64,000 nt of DNA from Dactylorhiza incarnata (GCA_033032865.1 JAWHQI010000068.1:2418001-2482000); one strand, 5' to 3'. Positions 25,570 to 37,967 are shown, counted from the stretch's first letter. Notes: generated from the letters alone by a model not told the origin. Numbers and translations: made by a program.

Positions 25570-28500
25570 TTACAGTCCAGACAAAAGAAGTTTTTCACTG
25601 TCCATGTCAACATTGTCACCAGAAAAATAAAGTTTTAGACGATGCCCATTAACCTTGAAATTACCCTTATCTGGGTGTGATATCAAAACAGTTCCATACG
25701 GATAAGCTTCCTTTACATTAAAAGGACCTGACCATCTAGATTTTAATTTTCCAGGAAATAAACGTAGACGAGAATTATAAAGTAATACTTGGTCGCCTGG
25801 TTTAAATGTTTTCGGGTGCCTTAAATTTTTATCGTGAAAGCATTTCGTTCGTTCCTTATAAAATTTATTATTTTCATACGCATTGGAGCGCCACTCATCG
25901 AGTTCGTTGAGTTGGAATTTTCGAAGATCGGCGGTGGAGTGGGGATCAAAATTTAAAAATTTAAGGGCCCAGAAAGCACGATGTTCTAATTCGATCGGTA
26001 AATGGCACGATTTCCCATATACTAACCGATGGCGGTCTTGTACGCTGTTCGGTAAGCCCATAGAGCATCGTCTAATTTATGTGAGCAGTCCTTACGTGAG
26101 GTGGAAACAGTTTTTTCTAAAATACGTTTGATTTCTCTATTCACTACCTCGACCTGGCCGTTAGTTTGGGGGTGGTAAGCAGTTGAAAGCTTATGTGTAA
26201 CGCCATATTTTAAAAGTGTTTTTGCAAATTGTGCGTTACAAAAGTGCGAACCCCTGTCGCTAACGATGGCCCTAGGAGTACCGAATCGAGAAAATAATTT
26301 TTTTAAGAAAATAATAACGACTCGGGAGTCATTGGTAGGAAGAGCTTGGGCCTCTACCCATCGAGACACGTAGTCTACCGCAACTAAAATGTATTTATTA
26401 CCATGGCTAGAAGGAAGAGGACCTACAAAATCAATTCCCCAAAGGTCGAAAACTTCGCACTCGAGGAAATAATTTTGCAACATTTCATTTTTATTTGAGA
26501 TATTTCCGGTCCGTTGGCAGCTATCGCACCGTCTCACAAAAGATTGGGCATCTTTAAAAAGGCTAGGCCAATAAAAGCCTGCACTAAGTACTTTGTGAGC
26601 GGTCCGATTGGCTTGATAGTGCCCACCAGTCGGTCCTTCGTGTAAGTGTTTGAAAATATTTTGTCCTTCTTCGAAAGAAACACATCTCCTTACTACTTGG
26701 TCTGCACAAACTCGAAACAGATACGGGTCCTCCCAAAAATAATTCTTCTGGTCAGAGAAGAATTTCTTCTTTTGCTGATAGGAAAATTCTTTTGGGAGGA
26801 CTCGAGCTACTAAGTAGTTGGCGAAGTTTGCAAACCAAGGAGAAGGAGTAGTGTTGATTGATAATAACTTCTCGTCGGGAAAATAATCATTAAAAGTTTG
26901 TTCATTTAAATCTTCAATAAATGGGTTATCTAATCGTGAAAGATGGTCCGCGGCCAAATTCTCAGCCCCCTTTTTATCTCGGATTTCCAAGTCGAACTCC
27001 TGGAGGAGTAAGACCCAGCGAAGTAAGCATTGTTTGGCATCCGGTTTAGAAAGTAAATATTTGAGGGCCGAGTGGTCCGTAAAAACAATAATTTTTGAAA
27101 GCGTAATATAAGGTCGAAATTTGTCGAATGCAAAAATAACTGCTAATAATTCTTTCTCCGTTGTGGTATAGTTCGCTTGCGCGGAAGTAAGTGTTTTACT
27201 TGCGTAGAAAATAGGGTGGAAGTTTTTAGATATACGTTGTCCTAAAACGGCTCCCACCGCAAAGCTACTTGCATCGCACATGATTTCGAATGGAAGGTCC
27301 CAGATTGGAGCTATCATAATTTGCGCATTTATTAGCTTATTTTTGATTAATTGAAAAGCAGATAAGCATGTATCATCAAAAATAAATGGAGTGTCTTTTT
27401 CTAAAAGATGAGTGAGTGGTTTGGTAATTTTCGAAAAATCTTTTATAAACCGCCGGTAAAAACCGGCATGTCCTAGAAAGCTTCTTATGTCCTTAACGTT
27501 GGTTGGCGGTGGCAGTTTTTCGATCACTTCTATTTTTGCTTCATCAACCTCAATTCCTCTTGCTGATATCTTATGACCTAAAACCAATCCCTCACGTACC
27601 ATGAAATGACATTTTTCCCAGTTCAGGGCGAGATTGGTCTCCTCACACCGTTCTAACACTTTTTCTAAATTTTCTAAACAAAAATCGAAGGAATCACCAA
27701 ACACGGAAAAGTCGTCCATAAATACCTCCATAATACTTTCTACGTACTTGTCGAAAATGGCCAACATACACCGTTGAAATGTTGTCGGTGCATTACATAA
27801 GCCAAACGGCATTCTTCGATAGGCGAAGGTGCCGAAAGGACAAGTAAACGTCATTTTCTCCTGGTCCTCGGGCGAGATGGGAATTTGGAAGTAGCCCGAG
27901 AGACCATCGAGAAAACAATAAAAGCTATGGCCGGATAATCGTTCTAAGATTTGATCGATGAATGGCAAGGGGAAATGGTCCTTGTGGGTGGCGTCGTTCA
28001 ATTTGCGATAATCAATACACATACGCCACCCAGTCACCGTCCGTGTTGGGATTAAGTCATTATTATCATTTAACACTACCGTGATACCTCCCTTTTTAGG
28101 AACTACTTGAACGGGGCTTACCCATTTGCTATCTGAAATTGGATAGATAATTCCTGCGTCTAATAATTTCACGACCTCACCCTTTACTACTTCTTTCATG
28201 TTTGGGTTTAATCGGCGTTGAGGTTGAATAGAATTTTGTGAATTATCTTCCATTAGAATTTTGTGCATGCAGAAAGATGGGCTTATTCCCTTAATATCAG
28301 AAATCTGCCAAGCAATTGTTTGGCGGTGTTTTTGTAAAACTTTTAGCAATTTGGCATTTTCAGATTCACTTAAATGGGCCGACACTATTACTGGTAACTT
28401 AGAGTCTTTTTCTAAAAATTCATATTTTAAATGATTGGGTAGTTCTTTAAGTTCTAAAGTGGGAGGTTCCTCGTATGAAGATTTGAAAGACTTTTCTTTT

Positions 28501-30779
28501 TCAAAAGTAATTTCTTCAAAAATTTTTGATTTAATTTGAAAATTTGAGGGGGCGGGAGCAATGGCCATTTTCATTTCTTGTAATATTTCAGTGGAGGTGT
28601 TTGAAGATGAACAAAAAGAAGAAGAACCGTCATTTTCTAGGGTATTTTTCATAGAGGGTGTTATGGAGAAGGTTACTTCATCATCTCCAACTCGGAGGAA
28701 TAGCTTACCATTACTCACATCAATGATAGCATGGGAGGTGGCAAGGAAGGGGAGGCCAAGGATTAGGGGAACCTCGACATCCTCTTCAATGTCCAAAATG
28801 ACAAAATCCACCGGGAAGATGAATTTGTCTACTTTTACGAGCACGTCCTCCACAATTCCCAGCGGATATTTTATCGTCCTATCTGCTAGTTGTATACTCA
28901 TACGTGTGGGGCTAAGGGTGCCCACTCCTAACTTCTTAAACAAGGAGAATGGCATTAAGTTGATGCTTGCTCCTAAGTCGGCCAACGCGTTCTTTACAAA
29001 TAGATCACCAAAGAGGCACGGGATAGAAAAACTACCCGGATCGTTAGCCTTTTTCGGTAATTTATTTGTTAGGACGGCGGAACACTCAGCATTTAAAGTT
29101 ATGTGCGATAGATTTTCTAGCTTTTTCTTATTAGTTAGAAGATCCTTTAGGTACTTAGCATACTTGGGCATTTGTGATATCGCTTCATGGAAGGGCAAAT
29201 TGATGTGTATTTGCTTAAACATTTCCAGGAAGCGATGATATTGATCATCTAATTTTTCCTTGTTGAGTTGAGATGGATAAGGCGGGGCGGGGTTGTTTTT
29301 GAAAATATGAGGTGGAGTGATAAAATCTGTTTGAGTGAGTGGTGTTTTTAAAATAGGGGCGGATCTTGGCTCGGGCTCTTCGCTAACCGGACCGGATACT
29401 TGCTTCCCACTCCGAAGAGTTACAGCTTTCGCTTGCTCTTTCGGGTTGGGCTCGGTGTTAGCGGGAAGAGTCCCGGGCGGTCGCTCGGATATTATTTTGG
29501 CGAGCTGCCCGATTTGGTTTTCTAGATTTTTAACGGATCCGGCTAAGTTCCGGACGGTTGCTTCGTTCGTACTTATATATTTTGAAAACATCTCCTCCAA
29601 AGATGGAGGTTTTTGAAAGTTAACAGGGGGTGGAGGTGGTGTAAATTCATTTTGTAGAGGCGGGCGAGTTGTGTTTGCAGGATTACTCCAAGAAAAGTTC
29701 GGGTGATTACGCAGCGCAGGATTATAATTATTCAGTAATTGAAAACCAGGTGCATGAAAATTAGAAGCAGAATAATTATTATAAGCATTTCTATTGCCTA
29801 CGTAATCAGCTTGTTCGGAGGTGGCTTTTGCGAATTCCCAAACCTGAGGTGCGGAAGGAGCATTCATTTCAGATATCTTTTTGCTAAGCATTTCCACTTG
29901 TAGTGCCAGCTGGGAGACGTTATCCACTTCGTACATACCTGCAGGTTTGTTTGGGCGGGATCTTGGCACATTCCACTGATAGGTGCTCATGGCCATATCC
30001 TCAAATAGTTCAAGAGCGGCTTCCGGGGTTTTGTTATTTAAGGTACCACCGGAAGCGGCGTCTATCATTTGCTTAGTATGTTGATTTAGCCCGTTATAAA
30101 ACGTCTGCACTTGTAACCATACAGGCAGAGCGTGATGAGGGCAACGTCTTAAGAATTCTTTATACCTTTCCCAGGTATCATATAGCGTTTCATAATCTAT
30201 TTGGCAAAAAGAAGAAATATCATTTCTAAGCTTAGCAGTTTTCGCAGGTGGAAAATACTTAGTTAGAAATTTTTCAGTTAACTGGGCCCAAGTGGTGATA
30301 GAACCTCTAGGTAGAGTTGACAACCACTGCTTAGCCTTTGTTCTTAAAGAAAATGGGAAGAGTCTTAGCCTAATTGCATCATCCGTAACACCATATATTT
30401 TGAAGGTGTCACAGATTTCAAGGAAGCTAGCAATATGTGCATTCGGATCTTCATCTTGTAATCCGTCGAACTGCACGTATTGCTGCACCATGTGAATTAT
30501 GCTTGGCTTTAGTTCGAAATTATTATTATTTATGGCAGGGCGGACTATACTAGTTTCCTTCCCTTCCAGGTTAGGCCTTGCATAATGGGACATAGTCCAT
30601 TCAGGGGCCGCAACCATGTTGGGGACTTCATTTTGGTTAGGTTCGCCCATATTAACAACCGACTCCGAATCCTCAGCCAGTTCTTAGAATGTAGGATCTT
30701 GAACTTGCGATTTTCTCCGAAGAGTACGCTCATGTTCTTGGTCCAAGTCTACAAGTTCTGACGGATTCGCTCGGGTCAT
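25570..30779 (-). pseudogene. Element A gag-pol polyprotein, disrupted
   Basis: Domain order matches element B: Gag capsid domain, protease ([13 protein letters not shown]), RT (MEVFMDDF), RNase H, integrase. The family start codon is at 30779, but codon 32 is a stop (TAA at 30684-30686, CAA in B), leaving an internal Met at 30650 and a 1542-codon frame. Compared with B it lacks 20 codons in the segment after protease (near 28630), and a 16-bp deletion near 26024-26030 shifts the frame in the integrase C-terminus. The remaining 163 codons continue in another frame to 25570. RT and integrase catalytic residues are intact. Gag has no zinc-knuckle cysteines. Confidence 0.93.
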
Positions 30780-30931
30780 AAACTAGAAAGAGAGAAGGGA
30801 AAATAAGATTGAGAAATTCGAAAAAGGTCTCTTTTTTTTTGAATTAATTTTGTTTTTCAAGAAAGAGGAGAGAAAAAAGAGGTGATAAAAGTAATAGATT
30901 CGTTCTTTCAAAATATCAACAAAATGCGAGT

Positions 30932-30948
30932 CCCCGGCAACGGCGCCA
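30932..30948 (-). promoter_or_regulatory. Element A primer-binding site (tRNA-Asp)
   Basis: Minus strand TGGCGCCGTTGCCGGGG, 6 nt from the LTR edge, complementary to the tRNA-Asp 3' end. The 24 nt spanning the LTR edge and primer site are shared with elements C and D. Confidence 0.88.
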
Positions 30949-30954
30949 AAAACT

Positions 30955-32631
30955 TGGTGATTAAAATTACGCTTGCTAGAAATGAAATCCGAACTAGCAA
31001 TCCGAGAAGGCAAGTATACCTATCGAACTGTAGTATAGGAACACAAGTGTCGTATTAAAATCTGAGAACCGTTGATTACTTATACTCAAACGAATTACTA
31101 TTATTTTATCTTAATAATTTTTTGGAAGGTTTTGTTTGCTAAGTTGAAATAAAAGCTGGATAAAAGTACGGCTAAACGATGATTAAGAAATAGCACTCAA
31201 TCTTGACTTACTTCGGCTTAAGTTGATCAAAATTCAAAAGCAAACTTAAAACTTAATAAAGTAAGGGTATCTTGACCGTGGGGGTTCCTATAGTTTGAAC
31301 ATGCTTCTCTCGAAGATATGCCCAACTGAGTTTAGGAAAATCCGACCGAACTCTCATCCCGTATTCGAATACCTAAAACTCGCTTTAAGTGGTGAACCCC
31401 GCTATTGGGTTTGACTCCAATCCAGGAGATTTACGTCATTCTCTCTCGAGAAATGTGTGTAACTCTCTTTACTCTTAAGTGCTCACTTCAGACTATCGGC
31501 CTCTCGGCTAGCCAAGAATGAAAGCAAAGGTGGGGATTATATATCGATAGTATAGCTCCACTAAATTTTAATTAAGAGTAAATCTAAGGCCCAACACTTT
31601 AGAAAGTGAAAGAAGACTAAAGGATCATAACTTGATCAACTCATCCTCAGATCATCAAGATCGAGTACTATGAGGATTTAGTTACTCATGGTGGAGGGGT
31701 AGGAGAGAGAAATGATGAAGATTTTAAGAGAACAAAAACATACAATTTTTATTAAACAAAAGTTCAACTGAGATTACATTTGCATGGAAAGCCTACTAAG
31801 CATTAGTAATACACTATAAAAGGAAATTACAAAGGCATTACAACATTCATATGAAAACTAGAAAAGGAAATGCATTGAAATAAGAGAGAGAAAAAGAATA
31901 AAATGACATGAAAATTACTGAAAATAGAGTAGTAGCACTAGTTCTCTCTCCAAAAACTGAATTGGGAAAGCTTGGAGGTCATTTCAATTTATAGAAATTT
32001 TTCTGCCTCGGTCACGCCCTCAGTCACGCCTGTGACTAGGGGCGTGACATTATTTAATCAATTCTGCGGCTTGGATCAGGTTTGGCGCACGATTCTGACG
32101 CGATTTGATGGGTCACGCCCTAGGTCACGCCCGTGACTGAGGGCGTGACCATTTCGGTGGTTAGCTCGGGTCATGGGCGCTGGCGGCGATCATGGGCGCT
32201 GGCGGCTGGCTGACGTGGCAGTCACGGGCGTGACTGGAAGCACGCCCATGTAACAGTGGCGTGACCAATTCGGTGGTCAGCAGGTCGAATCTGAGCTGTT
32301 CACGGGCTGGTCACGGGCGTGGCTTGCGTGTCACGGGCGTGACTTGTGTGTCACGGCCGTGTACTTTGGGCGTGTCTGACCAGATCTTCTGAATTATGTT
32401 GGCAGCAGCTTAACTGGAAACAGCAACTTACACGCCCTAGGTCACGGGCGTGACCTAGGGCGTGACTTAGGAAATTTTGCATTTTTGACCTGAAAATTCA
32501 GAAAACTTAAGTTAGCACTAAAAATAGGAAAATGAACCAAAATTGCATTTAGGTAAACAACCATAAGCAAAAAGTAAGAGTAAATAACCTAAAAAATAAC
32601 CTAATTAAACTAACTAGATTTAGCATTATCA
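30955..32631 (-). repeat. Element A 5' LTR
   Basis: 1677 bp. Minus-strand TATA at 31988-31993 next to the CpG-rich palindromic block (about 32010-32470). A 12-bp tandem duplication (TAACCTAAAAAA type) near 32586-32602 is missing from the 3' LTR. Confidence 0.93.
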
Positions 32632-32636
32632 GGATG

Positions 32637-33962
32637 CGGAAACGGGGATTTTGGATTGTGGAAAATAAAGAGAAAATACTAAAACTACTCCTATGCAATG
32701 CCGCTATGCAAAGCTTCGCTCGGCGGGATGGAAGACTACGTAGGCCTTGAACACGCTACTTCGTAAGGTCGGATGGACGAGTAGGCAAATGGAATGAGGG
32801 TCGCAAGCACCTCTTCGACGAGCACGCCACTAGCAATTGCTAGTGCGGCACCGAACGTGACGGCGGGATAGAGGATGGAATGGTGGCGCACCTAAAGCAA
32901 CTCAAACAACAAGCATTTCACATAGGCATGAAATATATAAAAATACAAGCAAGTTTAAGTGCAACTTCATCATAATAATGGCTCTAACTGCATATACATC
33001 AATAAGAGAAGAATAAGGCAAGAAATCGACCGAATCCGAAGTCTCGTTGTAGATTCACGGTTGGAATCGCCGAGTTGTCAATCCGCGTCCAAGCTCGGTC
33101 TGCAACTACGTCCGGGGTAGAGAGAGCTGTCACTACTTTCCAATGAGCCCGTCTTCTTCGTGTCACGATCCGATAGTGGTTGCAAACTTCCTCTTGCTTG
33201 ATGATGATGGCGGCTAGGTCTTCCCTTGGAGCACTAGGATGAAGGAGGAGGCCGAGAGGAAGCTCCGGCTCAAGGTTGGCGTGAAGAACAAGCCCGGAGC
33301 GCCTCCATATGGTGGGCGGCGATGGATGGGGCGAAAAACCTGCGGAAGGGGCGAAAACGGGGGAGCTGGGCGGAAAAAACGGCGAGGATCCGACCTAAAT
33401 CGCGAGCAGCTCGATTTATATGCGCTGGAATAAACAGTGCGCATGATCGTTGGCGCACGACCAGTAGTCGTGCGCACTATCATCCTGTGATCGTGCGCCT
33501 GCCTGGACGGAGCCTGCAAGGGAAGAAAATTATAAAATACAATGTTCGCACGACCAATGGCGCACGACCAGTGGTCGTGCGCGTTATCGTGGGTGGTCAT
33601 GCGATAAGGGGAGACAGAACTCAGAATTCAGGGGTTAAGTGCGCACGATCAGTGGCGCACTACCAGTGGTCGTGCGCAATAGAACCAGTGATCGTGCGCA
33701 GTGTTCCTGTACAGATTTGTACCGGGAACACCTGCACGACTCCTGCTCCAGCATACAACACTAATCAAACCACTGAAAGTGATACTTAACCATGCATGAA
33801 AACTGATAATGAAGATAAACAAGAACTAACACCAAAACGGGCCTAGAAGTGCACATAGCATGGAATAACAAATATGAGCGAAAACATGCCTAAAGTGTAG
33901 TGCATAGACTAGAAAATCGGCCCAGATGAGTCCAAAAATGTGTATATATTTGGGACTCATCA
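32637..33962 (-). repeat. Element C 5' LTR, right piece
   Basis: Continues the 5' LTR of element C after the second GGATG. It carries the 18-bp palindrome CACTAGCAATTGCTAGTG (32828-32845), the minus-strand TATA at 33415-33420 and the GCACGACCA palindromic block (about 33430-33690). Apparent frames of 128 and 155 codons on the two strands here are by-products of the repeats. Confidence 0.9.
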
Positions 33963-33967
33963 TGTGC

Positions 33968-36278
33968 ATATAGCCCAAATGGGTAATTTGTGAACCTTGC
34001 CCATTTGGCTTGGCCTTAGACTCTTAAATTTTAACCCCATATTTGTGATGGTATAATACATCATCACAGAGGAAATTAGGAGCTTTGGGATCTAAAACCC
34101 TTATTGATGGCTTAAGTCAAGATATATTCCCTTTTTGTAATTTTGAAATAATTCTGGATAAAACATTATTAGAAATGGTGAAACTTAGATAAATCCCTTG
34201 GAACATCATGTTGAGTCCCTAGAAATTTGTTATGAATACTTGGTGGTATATACCTTGCATAAATTCATGATTATCATTTGTCAAACTTTTGAATTAATGA
34301 CATAAATGCCATGAGAAATACTTGAAAAATTGTGATTTTCTGGATTTAACCATGATTTAACAATATGTGTCAGTAGGAATTTTTATAGAATTTTTAGATG
34401 AACAATTTGGGAACTTCATTTGTAAATTACTATGTGGAGACCATGGTTCATAATTGAATTTTGTTGAATTGAAAAAGTTGAAAAATTGTGAATCTCTGGA
34501 TTTAACCTCGATTCAACAATGTGTTAGTAGGAATTTTTATAGAACTTTTAGTGGAATAATTTTGGTACTTCATTTGTAAATTACTATATGGGGACCATGG
34601 CTCATAATTGAATTTTATTGATTTAGAAAAGTTGAAAAATTGTGATTCTCTTGATTAAACCTTGATTCGGCAATATATGCCAGTAGGAATTTTTATAAAA
34701 TTTTTATATAAATAATTTTGGTACTTGATTTGTAAATTACCATATAGAGACCATTGCTCATAATTGAATTTTATTAATTTAGAAAAGTTGAAAAATTGCG
34801 ATTCTCTGGATTTAACCTCGATTCAACAACATATGTGTGAGTAGGAATTGTTATAGAATTTTTAGAGGAATAATATTGGTACTTCATTTGTAAATTACTA
34901 TAAGGGGACCATTGCTCATAATTGAATTTTATTGATTTAGAAAAGTTGGAAAATTGTGATTCTCTGGAATTAACCTTGATTCAGCAATATATGCCAGCAG
35001 GAATTTTTATAGAATTTTTAGATGAATAATTTTGGTACTTCATTTGTAAATTACTATATAGAGACCATTGCTCATAATTGAATTTTATTGATTTAGAAAA
35101 GTTGAAAAATTGTGCTTCTCTGGATTTAACCTTGATTCAGCAATATATGCCATTATGAATTTTTATTGAAATTTTAGATGAATAATTTTGGTACTTCATT
35201 TGTAAATTAACATAAAGAGACCATTGCTCATAATTGAATTTTATTTATGTAGATAAGTTGAAAAATTATGATTCTCTGGATTTATCCTCGATTCACCAAT
35301 ATGTGTTAGTAGGAAGTTTCATAGAATTTTTAGAGGAATAATTTTGGTACTTCATTTGTAAATTACTATATAGGGACCATTGCTCATAATTGAATTTTAT
35401 TGATTTAGAAAGTTGAAAAATTGTGATTCTCTGGATTTAACCTTGATTCAGCAATATATGCCAGTAGGAATTTTTATAGAACTTTTAGATGAATAATTTT
35501 GGTACTTCATTTGTAAATTACTATGTAGAGACCATTGCTCATAATTGAATTTTATTGATTTAGAAAAGTTGAAAATTTGTGATTCTCTGGATTTAACCTT
35601 GATACAGCAATATGTGCCAGTAGGAATTTTTATAGAATTTTTAGATGAATAATTTTGGTACTTCATTTGTAAATTACTATAAAGATACCATTGCCCTTAA
35701 ATGAATTTTGTTGAATTATAAAAGTTGAAAAATTATGAAATTCTGGATTTGACCTTGTTTCACCAGTATGTATCTGAGGAAATTTTCATGAAAGTTTTAG
35801 ATGTATAATTCCAGTACTTCATTTGTAAAGTGACATTTTGAGGAGACTACTCACGAATAAATATTGCTGATTTAGAAATGGTAGAAAATTTGGAAACCTT
35901 GCCCATCATAATATTTTGTTTAAAGTCGACTGCGTGATTCTGCTTTGATTATTTGGGTATTTGAATAAGAATCTTTAGGTTATAAATGGTAGAGAAACAG
36001 GAAATAATTATTTATTTTTTGAACGAATTTATCATGGAAATTATGAAATTTTGATAACACCTTACTTATTTCAGGATGGAGTTAGTATAAAAATTTCAGA
36101 GCCCTAGACCCAAAGGTTTGAAGGATGTAATACAAGGAACCCACTTAATCACATAAACATGGTGTGCGTTTAGCGAAAACTTAAACTAGTATTGAGGCCA
36201 TCAAGATCGATGGGGATCAGGATGAAATTTGAAATACAACAAAAATGACCTGTAAAGTTACAGGAATAAATTGGGAGT
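33968..36278 (+). mobile_element. Tekay-type LTR, middle part
   Basis: Resumes the LTR interrupted at 17257. Most of it is the ~156-bp tandem array. It ends at the GGAGT target site of element B (36274-36278). No coding sequence. Confidence 0.65.
34290..35870 (+). repeat. ~156-bp tandem array inside Tekay-type LTR
   Basis: The landmark TAATTGAATTTT recurs at about 34451, 34605, 34761, 34919, 35075, 35231, 35387, 35542 and (degenerate) 35698, a period of 154-158 bp, giving about nine to ten units. Shared blocks are GATTCTCTGGATTTAACC, CAGTAGGAATTTTTATAG and GGTACTTCATTTGTAAATTA. Internal units are most alike and edge units most diverged. Confidence 0.88.
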
Positions 36279-36439
36279 TGATAATGCTAAATCTAGTTAG
36301 TTTAATTAGGTTATTTTTAGGATATTTACTCTTACTTTTTGCTTATTGTTGTTTACTTAAATGCAATTTTGGTTCATTTTCCTATTTTTAGTGTTAACTT
36401 AAGTTTTCTGAATTTTCAGGTCAAAAATGCAAAATTTCC

Positions 36440-36900
36440 TAAGTCACGCCCTAGGTCACGCCCGTGACCTAGGGCGTGTAAGTTGCTGTTTCCAGTTAAG
36501 CTGCTGCCAACATAATTCAGAAGATCTGGTCAGGCACGCCCAAAGTACACGGCCGTGACACACAAGTCACGCCCGTGACACGCAAGCCACGCCCGTGACC
36601 AGCCCGTGAACAGCTCAGATTCGACCAGCTGACCACCGAATTGGTCACGCCACTGTTACACGGGCGTGCTTCCAGTCACGCCCGTGACTGCCACGTCAGC
36701 CAGCCGCCAGCGCCCATGATCGCCGCCAGCGTTCATGACCCGACTAACCACCGAAATGGTCACGCCCTCAGTCACGGGCGTGACCTAGGGCGTGACCCAT
36801 CAAATCGCGTCAGAATCGTGCGCCGAACCTGATCCAAGACGCAGAATTTATTAAACAATGTCACGCCCCTAGTCACGGGCGTGACTGAGGGCGTGACCGA
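36440..36900. repeat. CpG-rich palindromic block in A/B family U3
   Basis: Many copies of TCACGCCC and GGGCGTGA in both orientations. The clearest is a perfect palindrome at 36445-36478 with 16-bp arms (CACGCCCTAGGTCACG and its complement) around CC. An imperfect 38-bp one lies near 36864. CpG sites are intact, unlike typical methylated repeats. The block is present in all four A/B LTRs, always ending just upstream of the TATA box. Confidence 0.85.
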
Positions 36901-36914
36901 GGCAGAAAAATTTC

Positions 36915-36920
36915 TATAAA
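36915..36920 (+). promoter_or_regulatory. TATA box of element B 5' LTR
   Basis: TATAAA in context TTCTATAAATTG, right after the palindromic block. Transcription would start about 30 bp downstream, near TTTTTGGAGAGAG. The same site is at 45819-45824 in the 3' LTR. Confidence 0.7.
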
Positions 36921-37162
36921 TTGAAATGACCTCCAAGCTTTCCCCATTCAGTTTTTGGAGAGAGAACTAGTGCTACTACTCTATTTTCAGTGTTTTTCAT
37001 GTCATTTTATTCTCTTTCTCTCTCTCTCTCTCTTATTTCAATGCATTTCCTTTTCTAGTTTTCATATGAATGTTGTAATGCCTTTGTAATTTCCTTTTAT
37101 AGTATATTACTAATGCTTAGTAGGCTTTCCATGCAATTGTAATCTCAGTTGAACTTTTGTTT

Positions 37163-37168
37163 AATAAA
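37163..37168 (+). promoter_or_regulatory. Polyadenylation-like signal in element B LTR
   Basis: AATAAA following GAACTTTTGTTT, about 250 bp downstream of the TATA box. The copy at 46073-46078 in the 3' LTR would serve the genomic RNA. Confidence 0.45.
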
Positions 37169-37967
37169 AATGGTATGTTTTTGTTCTCTTAAAATCTTCA
37201 TCATTTCTCTCTCCTACCCCTCCACCATGAGTAACTAAATCCTCATAGTACTCGATCTTGATGATCTGAGGATGAGTTGATCAAGTTATGATCCTTTAGT
37301 CTTCTTTCACTTTCTAAAGTGTTGGGCCTTAGATTTACTCTTAATTAAAATTTAGTGGAGCTATACTATCGATATATAATCCCCACCTTTGCTTTCATTC
37401 TTGGCTAGCCGAGAGGCCGATAGTCTGAAGTGAGCACTTAAGAGTAAAGAGAGTTACACACATTTCTCGAGAGAGAATGACGTAAATCTCCTGGATTGGA
37501 GTCAAACCCAATAGCGGGGTTCACCACTTAAAGCGAGTTTTAGGTATTCGAATACGGGATGAGAGTTCGGTCGGATTTTCCTAAACTCAGTTGGGCATAT
37601 CTTCGAGAGAAGCATGTTCAAACTATAGGAACCCCCACGGTCAAGATACCCTTACTTTATTAAGTTTTAAGTTTGCTTTTGAATTTTGATCAACTTAAGC
37701 CGAAGTAAGTCAAGATTGAGTGCTATTTCTTAATCATCGTTTAGCCGTACTTTTATCCAGCTTTTATTTCAACTTAGCAAACAAAACCTTCCAAAAAATT
37801 ATTAAGATAAAATAATAGTAATTCGTTTGAGTATAAGTAATCAACGGTTCTCAGATTTTAATACGACACTTGTGTTCCTATACTACAGTTCGATAGGTAT
37901 ACTTGCCTTCTCGGATTGCTAGTTCGGATTTCATTTCTAGCAAGCGGAATTTTAATCACCAAGTTTT

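Larger units (their letters stand above)
22164..32631 (-). mobile_element. Element A: Athila-like Ty3/gypsy retrotransposon
   Basis: 10.5-kb minus-strand element inserted in the 5' LTR of element C. Target duplication GGATG at 22159-22163 and 32632-32636; the intact site is preserved in the other LTR of C. LTRs of 1657 and 1677 bp begin TGATAATGC and end TCACCA. It contains a tRNA-Asp primer site, a gag-pol frame with several lesions, a 1.7-kb noncoding tail and a polypurine tract. It is the same family as element B. Confidence 0.95.
17258..33962 (-). mobile_element. Element C: non-autonomous Athila-related LTR retrotransposon, interrupted by element A
   Basis: Minus-strand element. Left LTR 17258-18772, right LTR 21974-22163 plus 32637-33962. 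Without element A its length is about 6.2 kb. Flanks are TGTAC (17253-17257) and TGTGC (33963-33967), a 5-bp target duplication with one later substitution. It has a tRNA-Asp primer site, a polypurine tract, and one frameshifted ORF with two zinc knuckles. It has no protease, RT or integrase. It is closely related along its length to element D at 52306-58608. Confidence 0.9.
36279..37961 (+). repeat. Element B 5' LTR
   Basis: 1683 bp, TGATAATGCTAAATC...TAATCACCA. U3 holds the CpG-rich palindromic block (about 36440-36900). TATAAA follows at 36915, then a CT microsatellite at about 37014-37033 that is 6 bp shorter than in the 3' LTR, and AATAAA at 37163. Confidence 0.95.

Noticed and set aside
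28561..29238. 225-codon frame antisense to gag-pol of element A (and 245 codons at 39681-40418 in B)
   Set aside because: Antisense shadow of the protease-RT linker; similar in both copies only because the sense strand is, and no domain is recognisable.
33214..33789. Overlapping 128- and 155-codon frames in the element C LTR
   Set aside because: They run through the CpG-rich palindromic block on both strands, where stop codons are rare by composition; they are interrupted in sister LTRs.
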